64,000 nt of DNA from Porphyra umbilicalis (Eukaryota > Rhodophyta > Bangiophyceae > Bangiales > Bangiaceae), in contig KV918821.1 of NCBI GenBank assembly GCA_002049455.2, forward strand, positions 114,501 through 178,500, read 5' to 3'. Shown here piece by piece: positions 32,026 to 43,640 of this stretch. The position numbers were made by a program, and so were the translations under genes. The notes under the pieces were generated by a model. The model did no database searches. It had not been told where the DNA came from and saw only the letters and a list, made by a program, of their open reading frames with translations. The first letter of the stretch is position 1, and every line of letters starts with the position of its first letter.

Positions 32026-32685
32026 TAGGGTTCGCAGTAGCGCCCCTATGTGAGGGGCGTGGGGCGTAACCGCGCCCAAATGGCGCCCTAACAGCGCCCT
32101 TCTGAAGACTAACGACGCCCCCAAACGCCCCAAGTAGCACCCATACATACTGATTTAGTACATGTAGTACCCTATTGTTCCGTGATTCTTCTGTGATCGC
32201 AGCCGCAAGTTGATCCAATTGTCTATTTAATGATGACAGGCTGGGGTCGCTCCTGCCGATTTCCCGTCAGTCTTTATTTCCTTCACATTCAAGCCCAACC
32301 ACCACCACGCCTACAACATCACTCTTCACCATACAGACGCTCTGCTGCCGCAAGGTACCACACCACGTCAAAGACGTCACCCAGCCTCACGGCCTTGCGC
32401 TGCGAGACGCGACGGTAGCGGTGGGCACCGCCATCCCCCGTCGGATCCCTTGTAGAGGCTGTGGCCCCTTGACAACGTGTTCCACTCCCAGCTCCATCGC
32501 CCGGAGCTGCGTGCTGGGCACCAGGCAATCATGAACTTGAAATAGTGGAATTATCCATGCTCTATGCGCGCCCTATCCGCGCCTCGGCGTCGAGGGGCGC
32601 GGGGCGTTAACAGCGCCCTAATAGCGCCCTAACAGCGCCTTAACAACGCCCCTCAATGGCGCCCCGGGCGCTCTTCCCAACCCTA
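32026..32685. mobile_element. hAT-type element, 660 bp, with 8-bp target duplication and an empty site in the window
   Basis: Starts TAGGGTTCGCAGTAGCGCCC and ends with the complement of TAGGGTTGGGAAGAGCGCCC. The target duplication GGTCGAAG lies at 32018-32025 and 32686-32693. The unoccupied site, with one substitution (GGTTGAAG), is at 33782-33789 in copy 2 of element X. Eight-base duplications and TAGGG ends indicate the hAT superfamily. The subterminal regions are packed with gcgccct/ggggcg words. No transposase is present: a MITE-like derivative. Confidence 0.9.
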
Positions 32686-32711
32686 GGTCGAAGGGCCTCC
32701 TTAGCGATATA

Positions 32712-32889
32712 CAGTCTTTCTCCAATGCTGTCCACCCTCTATGGCGATCGTACGACCAGAAAGTAGCCCACATTTTTCGTGCAGAAGACGATGATCGGGA
32801 GCCACGATCGCTGTTTATTGTACCGTAGAGGCTGGTCGACCGCGTTCGTTGCGATCCCCCCCTGGACAAGAACGGAAGCGACAAGAATA
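32712..32889. other. Spacer between the two element X copies
   Basis: About 178 bases not shared by the element copies and without coding signal. Confidence 0.5.
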
Positions 32890-33898
32890 GAGACCTTCGG
32901 CAACTGCGACGTGGGTATCGGATGTGGGTAATTTGTGGGTCGCCCGACTGGTTTTTTAAGGAAGCCACATCCACCCTTCGCAGCTTCGGCATTTATCAAA
33001 TGTGGGTCGGCAGTCTGCCACACTCCTTGCGGATTCGCTTACAGTGTGACGGGGTAGAGACTCCTGACGGCGCCGGTGACGGCCCACGCCTGCGATTTCG
33101 GGTGCACTGCCGACGGCGCCGGTGACGGCGCCCTGTGCGTACGCCTGCGATCGCGGGTGCACTGCCGACGGCGCCGGTGACGGCGCCCTGTGCGTACACC
33201 TGCGATTGCTGGTGGACTGCCGACGGCGCCGGTGATGGCGCCCTGTGCGTACGCCTGCGATCGCGGGTGCACTGCCGACGGCGCCGGTGACGGCGCCCTG
33301 TGCGTACGCCTGCGATCGCGGGTGCACTGCCGACGGCGCCGGTGACGGCGCCCTGTGCGTACACCTGCGATTGCTGGTGGACTGCCGACGGCGCCGGTGA
33401 TGGCGCCCTGTGCGTACGCCTGCGATCGCGGGTGCACTGCCGACGGCGCCGGTGACGGCGCCCTGTGCGTACGCCTGCGATCGTGGGTGGACTGCAGAAG
33501 ACCATGATCGAAGCAGCGTGGTAACAATGGAACAGAAAAGATCGTCGTTGGGTGGGTGGGTGGGTGGTGGGGGAACAGGTATCAATGGCACCGAGGAGAC
33601 GCGGCGGGGGAAGGGCGCCGGACATGTGCGAGAAGAGCGATCGGGCGACTGTCCTTCGCAACCCGTAAGACCGGGCATCGAAGGCCAACGGATGCCAGCG
33701 ATTGGCGGAAACAGCCATGTAAACTACTCATGGACTGCTACGTGGCTGCGGTCACCTCGGTCGGTACCGGTTTTTGACGTGGGTTGAAGGGCCTCCTTAG
33801 CGATATATGGGATGGAAATGTGGGTCCAAAGCTTAACGTGGCGTGAAACGTGTCCCCGACCCACGCCGTCGACCCACATTTGACATGCCGAAGGTCTC
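32890..33898 (+). mobile_element. TA-flanked inverted-repeat element X, copy 2 (complete, 1009 bp)
   Basis: Terminal inverted repeat GAGACCTTCGGCA on both sides, with TA at 32888-32889 and 33899-33900. Subterminal GTGGGTC words occur in both arms. A second inner copy of the terminal motif lies near 32983 (cttcggcatttatcaaatgt). The middle is the 55-bp minisatellite. No transposase: a non-autonomous element whose copy 1 lies immediately upstream. Its value is that it preserves the target sites of two younger insertions. Confidence 0.8.
33060..33490. repeat. 55-bp minisatellite, nearly 8 units (copy 2 of element X)
   Basis: Unit length is 55 bases, built from gacggcgccggtgacggcgc, cctgtgcgtacgcctgcgat and cgcgggtgcactgcc. 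A minor variant (cacctgcgattgctggtgga) appears in every third unit, so a 3-unit higher-order pattern is visible. As 55 is not a multiple of three, each reading frame cycles through all three translations of the unit. Confidence 0.9.
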
Positions 33899-33900
33899 TA

Positions 33901-34637
33901 ATCATGACCATTATTGACCGGCTGTCTGCGACCGACCATCTGAGCTCCAACTGACCTCTGACTGGACCCACTGGACCACTGTGCAGTGAACGTAGTACCA
34001 CCAATCGCCGACACGCAGATCGACGCGTCACCCCCCTCAAATTTCGAACAGCGTGCTCGTTGTCCAATGACCGTGCAGAATTCCCACACAATTGAGCTGG
34101 GTCCCACCGGCCCCCGGTTGCAACGCGTCGGCCACGACACGCAGGAGTGGGGGGGTTGGGGAGGAGACCGCGCACCACGTCGCCGCAGCCGGTGTTTTAT
34201 CGGGCCATCCGGGCGCAACGCGAGTGCCCGCGCCTTCAGGGGTGTCACACGGCGGGCCCCCCCGCTCCGTAACGGCGCGCGCCACGGCGTTGCGGGTGTG
34301 GGTGTGGGTTGTGGTGTCCCGGCGCGCCGCGCTGCATGCCGTCGCCGTTTCTCGCCCCCCGCCTCCACCGCCGGCCCGTGTTCCGTCCCGGTTCACCGCC
34401 GTCCCCCACCACTCGCGCGCGCGCACGCGCGCGGGTCGGTTCACCTCCGCCCCCGCCCCCACGACTCCCCTTCCTCTCCCAGCCGTCCCCGTATCCCCTT
34501 GCTCGCACCCCCCCTCTTCCCTCCCCGCATCCACCACCCCCGCTGCTGGGCCGTGCGTGCAACCGCGCACGCGTCGCGTGCGGGTGTGTGCGGTCGCCGC
34601 GTCCGCCGCCGCGCTCTGCGCGGCGGCTGTTGCCGCC
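33901..34637. promoter_or_regulatory. Upstream region and probable 5' leader of the transportin gene
   Basis: The first 250 bases are mixed. From about 34240 the plus strand is C-rich with CG-rich alternating runs (gcgcgcgcacgcgcgcg near 34413). A long frame is open in phase with the gene upstream of 34638, but homology begins only after the ATG at 34638 or 34647, so I treat this as leader and promoter. No TATA-like box stands out. Confidence 0.4.
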
Positions 34638-37600
34638 ATGGCCCTCATGGCCGCCTCCCCCGTCGGGTGGACGCCCGACCCCGGCGGCCTGCGGCGGGTG
34701 GTGGTGATGCTCCGCGGCTCGACATGCGGCTCGACGGTCGTCCAAGCCGAGGTTTATGAGCAGCTGCGGTCGATGGCGCAGCACGCCGAGTTTAACAACT
34801 ACCTCGCGTACATCCTCGCGCGTGGTCCCGCCGACGCGCGGGCGGCGGCGGCCGAGCCGGGTGACGCGGAGGCGGTCGGAGTGCGGCAGGCGGCGGGGTT
34901 GTTGCTTAAGAACAATCTCAAGCGGCTGTACAACTCGTTGCAGTCGCCCATGCAGGCATACATCAATGGGGAGCTGCTGTCGGCCATTGGAGACGACTCA
35001 AAGCTCATCCGCTCGGCGGTGGCGGTGTGCATCACGGCCATTGTGAGTGAGGCCGGACTGCAAGGTATGTTACGCACCGCTGCGCGTCCGTCCTTTGGTC
35101 GTGTTTCGTTTCTTTCTGTCTTTCTATGTTTCTCAGCCAGCTAACGTATCAATTGTTTTTGGTCCTCTTGTTTGTGCTCGTTTGCGTCGCTGTTTGTTCT
35201 TTCTCATTTTTTGTGGTTTTTTTCCACTTTTCCCCACTCGTACATTGCAGTTTGGCCTGAGCTCCTGCCCTCTCTCATGCACTGTCTCGACTCTTCGGCC
35301 TCGTTCCAGGACGGCGCGCTGCACGCGCTCTCTACCATCTGCGAGCAGTCGCCGTCACGGCTCGGGGAGGATCCATCCCGCCCACTGGACGCCATCATAC
35401 CGAAGCTGCTATATTTTCTCCAACACCCGGCACCGTCGGTCCGGAGCGTGGTCGTGCACATACTCTCTCAATTTCTTGTACAGCTCCCGGCGCCGCTCAC
35501 TCCCCACCTCCCGGCCTACCGGGATGCGCTGCTCAACTCAGCGGCGGACCCGTCGCCCGACGTGCGGCGGCGCGTGACGGCCGCCCTGCGTGTGCTGCTC
35601 GACAGTCAGCCGGCGGTCCTGTCGAGCGAAGCGCACCTAACGGCCCTAGTGTCGACGATGATGGCGTCGTCGGCGGACAGGGACGCGACCGTGGCGCTGG
35701 AGGCCTGCGAGTTTTGGTCTGCTGTTTCCCCTGCCGCCACGCCAGCCATTCGGCCGTTCCTTCCCCGGCTCTTGCCAATCCTCCTTGACAATATGGTGTA
35801 TGCGTCTGATGATATTGCTGCCGTAGACTTAAGTTTTTCTACCGACGACGCGGCCGTGCCCGACCGACCGGAGGATATCCGCCCTTTCTTCCACCACAGC
35901 CACATCCACCGGGGAGGCGGCGGCGGCGGTGGCGGGGCGGAGCACAGCCCCCGCAAGTCCACGACTACCTCTGCGCCGCCAGAAAGTGGTGACGCGCGTG
36001 CCGCCGGTGGCAGCGACGAGGACAACGAGGACGAGGACAGTGACGACGACATTGGCGGCGACGACGGCTTTGGCGAGTGGAACGTCCGCAAGTGCTCCGC
36101 CGCCGGCCTTGACGCGCTGGCACACAAATTTGGCGCTGAGTTGCTGCCGCACCTGCAGCCGCTGCTTGAGGAGCGCTTGGCGGACAACTCGCGGTGGCTC
36201 GTGCGTGAGTCGGCGGTTTTGGCGCTGGGTGCGATTGCACCGGGCTGCTATGAGGGTATGGTCCCCAACCTGCCTCATCTGGCCCCCTTCCTCACGCGCC
36301 TGGCCGCCGATAACTACCCCCTTGTGCGGACCATCGCGTGCTGGGCCCTCTCCCGGTACGCGCAGTGGTTGGCGACGCGGAAGGAGGACGCGCTTCCTGC
36401 GGCGGCGTCGGTGCTCGTTGCGCGCCTAACCGACTCGTCGAAACGAGTGCAGCAGGCCGCGTGCTCCTCGTTGGCGGTGGTACTGGAGGCAGCGGGCCCG
36501 GCCATGCAACCGTACCTGCCGGCGCTGCTGTCCGCCCTCTCCGCTGCCTTTGACCAGTACCAAGCACGGAATCGGCTGAGCCTGTACGACACCACGGGGA
36601 CGCTGGCCGAGTACATTGGCTACCCGGCGCTCGGGGACCCTACGTTTTCTGCCGCGCTGCTGGGGCCGCTGGTTGCGCGGTGGAACATGCTGGTCGACTT
36701 TGACATGGATCTGCTTCCGCTGTTCGAGTGCATTGCCCGCGTAGTGCGGTCTCTCGGCAGTGAGGCACGCCCCTTTTCGGCGCCGCTCTTCTCCCGTGGT
36801 GTGCGAGTATTGAACAATGTCGTTGTCCGTGCGACGGCGGGTGACTCGGCGGATGGCGATGAGCAGCGTGTGCTGTGCGCTTTGGACCTGCTGAGCGCGG
36901 TAACCACGGCGCTCGGTCCGCAAGCCGAGCCGCTGGTGGCCGCCGAGCCGGCGCTGATCCCGCTGCTTGTGGCGGTTGGCGACATTGGCCGCACCGCGGC
37001 GGCCGCTAAGCCCGATAGTGCGGCGCGGGATGCCAGCTCCGGTGCGTGCGGGCTGCTGGGGGAGCTGGCCCGCATGCGCTCGAAGAGTCTTTTGTGGGAC
37101 GCCAAGCTTGCCGAAGCCCTCACGGTCCTTGCGGGCGCTGCCGCGCGCCGCGATTCGGCCGGTGCGTGGGCGCTCGCCGAATTGAGCTTGATGGTGGTGC
37201 AAGCCGACGGCGCGAGCGCAGCCGACAAGGCGGCGCTGCTGTCCCCGCCACTTTCCGAGGCTCTCCCGCCCCTGATGCAGACAGTCGTGGCACGGCCGGC
37301 GGCGGCGTTTCAGCCGGGCGACGACGCCGTGACGGCGGCGGTCACATTATGCCGACTGTCGTGGGCGCTGCCTGACAAGGTCGCGCCCGCACTTTGTGAT
37401 GCGCTCCCCCTCGTGACCGCGGCGGTGGCGGCGGGGGACCCGGGCCGGGAGCGCGCCGAGGCCGTTCACGGCTTGTGCGTGGCTCTCGGTTGCAATGCGC
37501 CCGGCATTGCAGCGGGGATGGCCGGCTTTTGCGAGCTTGCTGCCGACTTCGGAATGACGCCCGACGAGGCCGACGCGGTCCCGGTCGTGGCGGCCGTCTT

Positions 37601-37700
37601 GACGTCCTGGAAGGTAGCGACAGGCACCGGCTGGGCTGCGTTTGTGACGGCCTTGTCGACAACCGTGCAGGCGCAGCTGCGCGATTTGTACGGTTTGTGA
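34638..37700 (+). CDS. TNPO1: Transportin-1 / karyopherin beta-2 (nuclear import receptor), one intron
   Basis: Carries cargoes with PY-type nuclear localisation signals, such as hnRNP-like RNA-binding proteins, through the nuclear pore in a Ran-GTP-controlled cycle. Exon 1 is 34638-35064 and exon 2 is 35251-37700; the intron 35065-35250 begins GTATGT and ends ttgcag. The splice restores ..EAGLQ-VWPELLPSLMHCLDS, matching the family's WPDLLP block. The product is about 958 residues (human 898). Visible family marks are GWTPDPGGLRRVV at the N-terminus, HAEFNNYLAYILA and LLLKNNLKRLY in the first HEAT repeats, and an acidic loop (EDNEDEDSDDDIGGDDGFGE) near residues 395-415. After the loop come WNVRKCSAAGLDALA, WLVRESAVLALGAIAPGCYE and ACWALSRYAQWLA. 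The acidic loop is the Ran-sensitive cargo-release element. An alternative ATG is nine bases downstream. The gene looks intact. Confidence 0.96.
35065..35250 (+). other. Intron of the transportin gene (186 bp)
   Basis: Donor AAG|GTATGT and acceptor tacattgcag| are close to consensus. The intron is T-rich and far lower in GC than the exons (runs such as ttttttgtggtttttttcc), and has in-frame stops. Its phase (one base in exon 1) gives a clean Val codon at the junction. Confidence 0.93.
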
Positions 37701-38743
37701 GCCCTGCCCGGACTGGTGGAGTGGGAGGATAGATGTAGAGATGTCCTGTATTTGGGGGCTGGCAGGCGGTGGCGGGCGCCCCTTGCGGGGTACGCTCCTT
37801 TCCGATGCGGCGAAGAAGCCATCGTTGCTGCCTGGTGAGCCTGTTCGCGTGCTGCTTGTCGTGTCTTTCTTGTTCCTGTGTCTATATTTTTTATGTGTCC
37901 GGTGTGCCAGCTTAGGGTTTGCGTGATGTCTGTTGAACCATGGAGGTGCGCTTCATGTTTTTTCTTCCTGTCGGGTAGGTCAACGCATACGTATCTAGAA
38001 CCCACTGGCAGACGGGCACTGTTTCGTCAGAGAGCGTCCTCATTCTTCCCTTTTTTTTTCTCGCCGCTTTCATGTTTTCTCGACCGCGCCCAACCTGCGG
38101 CCGCCAGCACTCCCAGTGGTTTTTGCCGAGCCGCCAAGAAGGAGCGACGCAGACGGGGGCCGGCAGCGGCCCTGCAATCCCTCACGAGCGACCTCCTGGT
38201 CCTCCTGTCGGGCGCCTTGGAGCGCTCAGTTTGCAGTGGCCGGCAGCCGAAGGCCGCGCCACCTTGCAGCCGGCCGCGCAACGGCGCCGCCCTCGAGGTC
38301 TCGCCACCGTCAGCGTTGCCAGAGAAGCAGCCTGCGCGCCGACCAAACACGAGGCAGTGGCGCGCCGGCGAGACTGGTCCGAATGGGCGGCCGCCGGCGG
38401 TCGTGTCGTGCGGCAGCGAGATCGGCTCGCGCAGGGCCAATTGCGCCACATTTGAATGAAGGCAATTGGCAACTGGCGCGCAACTCCACAGTTGTGTGCG
38501 CCAGAGGTGTGATTAAATCCAAAGTGGGCCCGATTTCTTTGTGATTTATTGGCGAAGCTTCTATGCTGCTGTCGGAACACGTGGCGTTTTACCCCCGGAT
38601 GGCAAATGTTGATTGGCGCAAAGGGTGGGCCGAATCTTCAAAAGTATTGGCTGTCGGCTAGATCAGGACCGCATCATGCTTGCTGGCGAGGCAGTGCACG
38701 TGGCGCCTGTTGGATGGTACAGTCATTATTCGGTTAAATCCGT
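37701..38743. other. 3' flank of transportin and intergenic DNA
   Basis: T-rich after the stop (ttcttgttcctgtgtctatat, ttttttttctcgccg), consistent with 3'-UTR and terminator sequence. From 38090 to 38450 the composition is GC-rich and several frames are open on both strands, but none resembles a protein family. Confidence 0.4.
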
Positions 38744-38774
38744 CCCGGTTATATCCACAGTGGATATAACCGGG
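38744..38774. repeat. Near-perfect palindrome, 15 + 1 + 15 bases
   Basis: CCGGTTATATCCAC, a single A, and then its exact reverse complement; one more C/G pair closes the stem. A related word (cggttaaatcc) lies 15 bases upstream, and ggatataaccg recurs at about 39423. It may be a small foldback element or a binding site. Confidence 0.85.
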
Positions 38775-41158
38775 CCGAAAAACGCACCACAGGCGCCGAG
38801 AGAACGGGGAATGTGGTCTGCAAACACATTTATGGTCCACCTGTTGAGCTTATTCTCAGGTCGGGTCAACTTACACAATTCCGAGCTCATCCTGGAGTAA
38901 TGGAACGCAATGTTGCCCTCGCAGATTACCCGCCGGTCTGCCTGAAGGCGGACTGCCTGCCCAACAGGGCCAACGCTGAGCTCAGACGCCATCCTGATGA
39001 CGTTCAGCCTGTTGCTGACAACGAAAAGTTGGATGTGCCTTCTCTAGTAACCATGATGGCCCACACGACGCTGCAGCGCGAGTTCAAGAGCGTGAGCGGT
39101 CCGACCATGCGCAGGTGATGCGTCGCTGGATGCTGGCTGAGACCGATGTTGAGGCTGTCGATGAAGCGGCTGACGTGCTTTTGGCTGGGGCGGACGATGA
39201 AGAGTGATGGGGCATGGTGGGTTGGTACGAGGCACACTCTTGCGTGATAAGGTTCTGCGAAGGCAAGTAAAATTGGATTTCTTCGCGTCCGAGTTCCGCG
39301 TAAATGCTATCTTTCGTACTTCTCTTTCTTCCCAGTAGTATTGAAATCACCTCACGGCAGCCGATCGCAAGTCGAGCCAGAGGAACCTAAGTACTGCCAG
39401 CGACTGTAAACAAATGGCGATGGATATAACCGAATAATGACTGTATGTCCAGCAGCAAAGTGGGTCTTACCAGCTAGGTTCCCTGGTTGGCGTTTGCCTC
39501 CAACATAGCCCCACTCTGCGGGTGGGTATTTCATCGCCGGGATAGTTCTAAATTTGGCGGCTTGTAAATCTATAACGAGTAGACGGGAAAGACTGTTTTG
39601 AGATAGCCATGCAAAGCTCTTGTGATATGGCCTCAGCATGATTCGGAGGATCATGTGCACAACAGTTCCGTGGATCAGCGAAAATCCTACATTTCAGATT
39701 GCCTGATTCTCGAGTGACCTCTGTGATTCGGCAGTTCATCACTACAGTTCTGGACTCGTTCAACGGATCTTCTTCGGGACTGACTCTGGGATCGTTCCAG
39801 AAGCAGTGTCATCCTCACCCACAGATCATCTCGGGGTCTGTCATTCGAAAAAAATGTGAGGACTTGTTCAACTGATAGTCTGACTGCCTCTTCCGCAAAC
39901 AAAATGTCTGCCTGTTTCGTCAGCAGCGTGAACAAAAACCTTTTGACACTCCCTCCGTTCAGACCAATGCCCATCGGGGAATCTGACATATCACTCGTGC
40001 GCTTGAGTTCCTGGTACGAGTGCTTCTGACTTGTATTGAACCGGGGCATTGCGAGTTTGGGACGTGCTGTGTGAGGACGAGAGGGGACGAGATTGCCACT
40101 GAGCTGAGAACGAATTTACTGCGCGTGGAGGAGACCCAATCATTCATAAATCGGGACTGGGTGCGTCCGGGACTTCACGGTATTCTCGATGTGCGAGCCG
40201 ACGCATGTTTATCCAGTTCCCTTCCCCTCTGCGCCGGGAAACAGCGTGTCGGTCGCACGACTACCAAGTCACATTGAGGCTCCCTCTGCACACGTTTTGT
40301 GGCCCGAGAGCGAAGCCCCATGGGCAGGTCTTGCTCTCTGATCGGTTTCGGCAGACCCTCCTCATGACGTCACTCGAAGTAGTCCAGGCTATCATCTACG
40401 ATCGAGACCTTGAGGCAGGAATCTAGATCAATCTTGCGCACTCGTTCACTCAATCTATGACGACGATCCCCAGGATGATTGTACTCCGACGCCAGGACAG
40501 TCCTGAGCACGATCCCCAGGATGATCTTACTCCCACTTCAGGACAGTTCTCAGCACGGTACGCAGAACGATCAGAACCAGCGAATCGGAATGATCCTTCA
40601 TGAGCATGGGGCAGCAACTTCGCCGGACAATTGCCGAATCTGTAGGTGCTGGTGTGAGGATGATTCCCACTGAATATCGGTGCAGATGGTCCTCGAGCAC
40701 TTCTGAACTCCACTGCGGGCTCGAAGAACCGGCCATTTGTCTTAGGGTTTGCAGTAGCCCCTCTATTTGGGCAACGCCCGGGCTAAATAGCACAAGTAGC
40801 ACCCAAACACAAACCCAGAAAAGACAAACAGCGGCCGACACGGCCAAATGAAGACCCCACTATTTGATATCGTAAAACAAGTAGCACCCTGTATGTGGGG
40901 GTTTGATTTCCGAGGCTCGCTGAAGGAGATTAAGACTGACTGTATGTTTCTCGATGCTTTTTTCTTCTCGACGACCATTGATTCGAAGAGCTTCTGCACA
41001 TATCACTAGATTTTGCTGTAATGACCTTGTAAGCGTAGTAGATTACTTTTCTAATCCCAATGTTGAAAAATGAAGGGAAATGAGAAAAGACAAAGATATA
41101 CGACGTCAAATGGCTTACAAAACAACAGTTGCGGACCAAAAGTATGAATATTGAACCC
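38775..41158. other. Less GC-rich stretch, no gene recognised; one local tandem repeat
   Basis: Composition is clearly lower in GC than elsewhere and frames are short. At about 40463-40556 two units of about 47 bases repeat (cgatccccaggatgat...ggacagt..tgagcac). At 40743 a TAGGGTTTGCAGTAGC word starts a piece similar to the hAT-type ends, including the gtagcacccaaac phrase shared with 32130, so part of this is probably old transposon DNA. Confidence 0.4.
40743..40817. mobile_element. Probable fragment of the hAT-type MITE family
   Basis: Starts TAGGGTTTGCAGTAGC, like the 32026 element, and includes caagtagcacccaaac, like its subterminal region. The right end (cacaaaccca) is only a weak inverted match and no 8-bp duplication is found, so it is a deleted or decayed relative. 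Confidence 0.4.
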
Positions 41159-41425
41159 CGGAAGTCGGTCGCCGCGCGCAACTCGGGGCGGTGGGGGGGA
41201 GCAGGGGGGCAGGCGCCCTGTGACCCCTGTGGCAGGACAGTCCTTCTGATACACGTAACTCATTTCGCTTTTAACGTCATCGCGACTTTTCCAACGCCGA
41301 CCCGCCCTCAGATCCCTGAGGACATGAATGCAGACTGTCACCTCTGAAACGGAGAGCAAGTCCCACGATATAAGTATAAGTGTACATCAATATACCTGAG
41401 AGTACCCTTTCGTATAGGCCAGGAA
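41159..41425 (+). repeat. Dispersed repeat, copy B (partner at 2230-2530)
   Basis: Same sequence as copy A with scattered differences and a small deletion near its start. Here it is not bounded by the terminal repeats seen around copy A, so it is a fragment. It abuts the truncated chromovirus fossil. Confidence 0.75.
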
Positions 41426-41439
41426 GTATAACATACGGA

Positions 41440-43640
41440 AGCCTGTTACCCCGGCCTCGTACAGACCGTCTCTATCGGCTTGATGGGGTGCTTCCCGACA
41501 GTGACGACGACCCAGATGGGGAAGAGAACGCGACTACGGGAGGTGCGGACTTCCACGTGATGGGCGCTGACGAGGCTGGCTACGGGGTCTCGTTGCTGCA
41601 GGCTGCGGTTGACGACACTGCCATCGCGTCGGTGCTGCCACCGGGGTCGCCACCCAAAGATCCGTAGTGGGCTCCCAATCGGGGGCCTGCGGAAGCCAAC
41701 GGGGCAAGTCAAACGTCCGCGGCTCGCGGAAAAGTCCGGCTGGCCACTCTGTCGGCAGGAGCCCGCGCCCGCGGAAGAACCGCGCGTCCGCCGCTCGACG
41801 GTGGTCGGTCGCAAACAACGGCATCCGGAATGGGCTCGGTAGCTCGCTCATGCGAGGGTTTCGGTCAATGTCGACCGCGCCGTTCTCCTCCGCCGCCACC
41901 AGCTTAAGCTCATCAAGGTACTCTGACAGACCGGCGTCGTAGCCGATCAGTACCGCGATGTCCGTGGCCACCGAGCGCCCGAGGAAGACGGCCTTCGGCC
42001 AGTTCCGCAACAAGCGGCCAAACGAGTTGGCCGCCGCTTCGATGATCTCCGTTCACCGCACGGGGAGCAACAGAGCATTGGTGTACACCAAGCGGTGGAA
42101 CGGGTGCAGAGGCACTTGGTAGCGAATGGTATCTTTGGGAAACGACATGGCCTCGTAGATACGGCGCTGTGGCCCCTGGTTCCCGAAGAACGGGTCCCCA
42201 TGGACCTCGGCCACGCGGTCACCAGCATGGATGGGCGTTCCGAGTTCGGCCAACACGTCAATAAAGCCCGGCAGGGTTTCGTATTGCGCATAGATTCGCC
42301 GAGTGTGCGCTCGAGCGCGGTTACGGATGCAGACGTCGTACAGAATCTGGTCAGAAATGACCGGGATCCCGTCGACAACCTCAGTCGCGCCAACGTGCGC
42401 GTAGGACGAGCCGCTAGGCTGGAACTGGCGCAACATCTCCGGGTCCGTGGACCGATCCACATCGGGTCCTTCGCCCGCAACGGCGTGAGCCACGTGCACC
42501 TCGCCCGTTGCGTTGCCGCCGTCCACCGCCATCGCGGCGGGATCGACCATGGCGAGGTGCCCGGGTGTTAACCCTTGCCGCCCGTGCGGCTGGGCTTACC
42601 GCCTGCGCCACCGGCCTTGCCGCCCTTGCCGCCCTTGTGCGCGCCGCCGGCCTCGCCGCCTGTGCCGCCGGCCTTGACGCCCTTGCCGCCTCCAAGCTGA
42701 GCCGCCGGGCTTGCCGCCTGCGCCGCCGGGCTTGTCGCCCGCGCAGCCGGCCTTGCCGCCCTTTCCGCCCTTGCGCGTAGCCGCCAGGAGCGCCGCCCGC
42801 AGCACCAACAGTGTCACTGTCGCCGCCGAAGGGCATGCCCCTCCCCCTGGTCACCCCACCCACGCTCGCCGAATCTCCACCCAACCGTGCGGTTGCCCAC
42901 CTCACTGTGGCGCGCCCCAACTCAAGCAATGCCGTTAGGCCTCAACCTGTGCGCAAGCACGAAGACATGGGGAAGCCCCGTGCCGACAATCCGCCCGCCC
43001 GCGCAAGGCTAGGTGTGAACCAGCCGCAGGGCATGCTCCCCCTCGTCACCACGGACCCGCGTCACGGCTTTTGCCTGGTCGCCGGGGTACCAAAATCACA
43101 ACGAAGCTGGCGCCACACGACACCGAAAACGGTGACCCCAGCACGTGCTGCTCGACGCGCCGCCGCGACCACGGGTCTTAACCCCGCACCCGCACCCGCA
43201 CCCACGAACGCACACGCGTGGAACCGCCTGCGCGGGCATGGTCACGCGTAAGCGTCGATCTGACCCGCAGCGCAAGCTGATCGCCACACACGCACGCGCG
43301 TGCGTGGTCGGATGGTCTCGGCCGACGCCCGCGAACCGCCACCTCTCCCGGATCGGGACGGATCTGCGCCCCTTCACGACTCCCGCCGCCCGGGCAGTTG
43401 CGCCCGCGCGGGCCCGTACGCAACCGCGACCGCCCAATCGGGTGTCACCCTCCTCGGATCTCACCGAGACGGTTCAAATCTCGCGTTGGAGATATGTAGC
43501 AGGTCTTCGCCCGCAATTGGCTGATTGCCACCGGTAGCCCCCTTGACTGGCCAAAGCCCACGTACTGTGCGAATTGGCCTGTGGCATGCCCTTTGGGGGG
43601 ATACTTCCGCATTGTTCATTTTTATTGTTTGTTTGCCCCA
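41440..43640 (+). mobile_element. Ty3/Gypsy chromovirus fossil, diverged third copy, only the 3' part
   Basis: Contains, on the minus strand, the N-terminal half to two-thirds of the same antisense protein (about 41.5-42.55 kb). Its Lys/Gly repeat leader (42.57-42.79 kb) and the region before the LTR follow, and then the first 60 bases of an LTR starting TGTGGCATGCCC at 43580. Pol is missing. It belongs to a different subfamily from the two main copies: nucleotide similarity is modest, while the antisense protein still matches at roughly 65% by eye over the block I compared. Broken: truncated at both ends, with a few internal breaks. Confidence 0.8.

Larger units (their letters stand above)
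29326..32711 (+). mobile_element. TA-flanked inverted-repeat element X, copy 1, carrying two nested insertions
   Basis: Begins GAGACCTTCGGCAACTGCG after TA at 29324-29325, exactly like copy 2 at 32890. It matches copy 2 through 29493, then from 31346 to 32025, then from 32686 to about 32711, where its right end is lost. The two gaps are later insertions (29494-31345 and 32026-32685), both absent from copy 2. Compared with copy 2 it has fewer 55-bp repeat units and an extra segment (about 31571-31735) that reads VELSLSADGADTVTV and ends in a stop on the plus strand. That segment may be a captured gene end. Confidence 0.8.

Noticed and set aside
32996-33718. Three overlapping minus-strand frames of 160-240 codons rich in RTGRRHRRRR
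   Set aside because: They are the three translations of the 55-bp tandem repeat. The repeat length is not a multiple of three and has no stop in any phase, so all frames stay open. Not genes.
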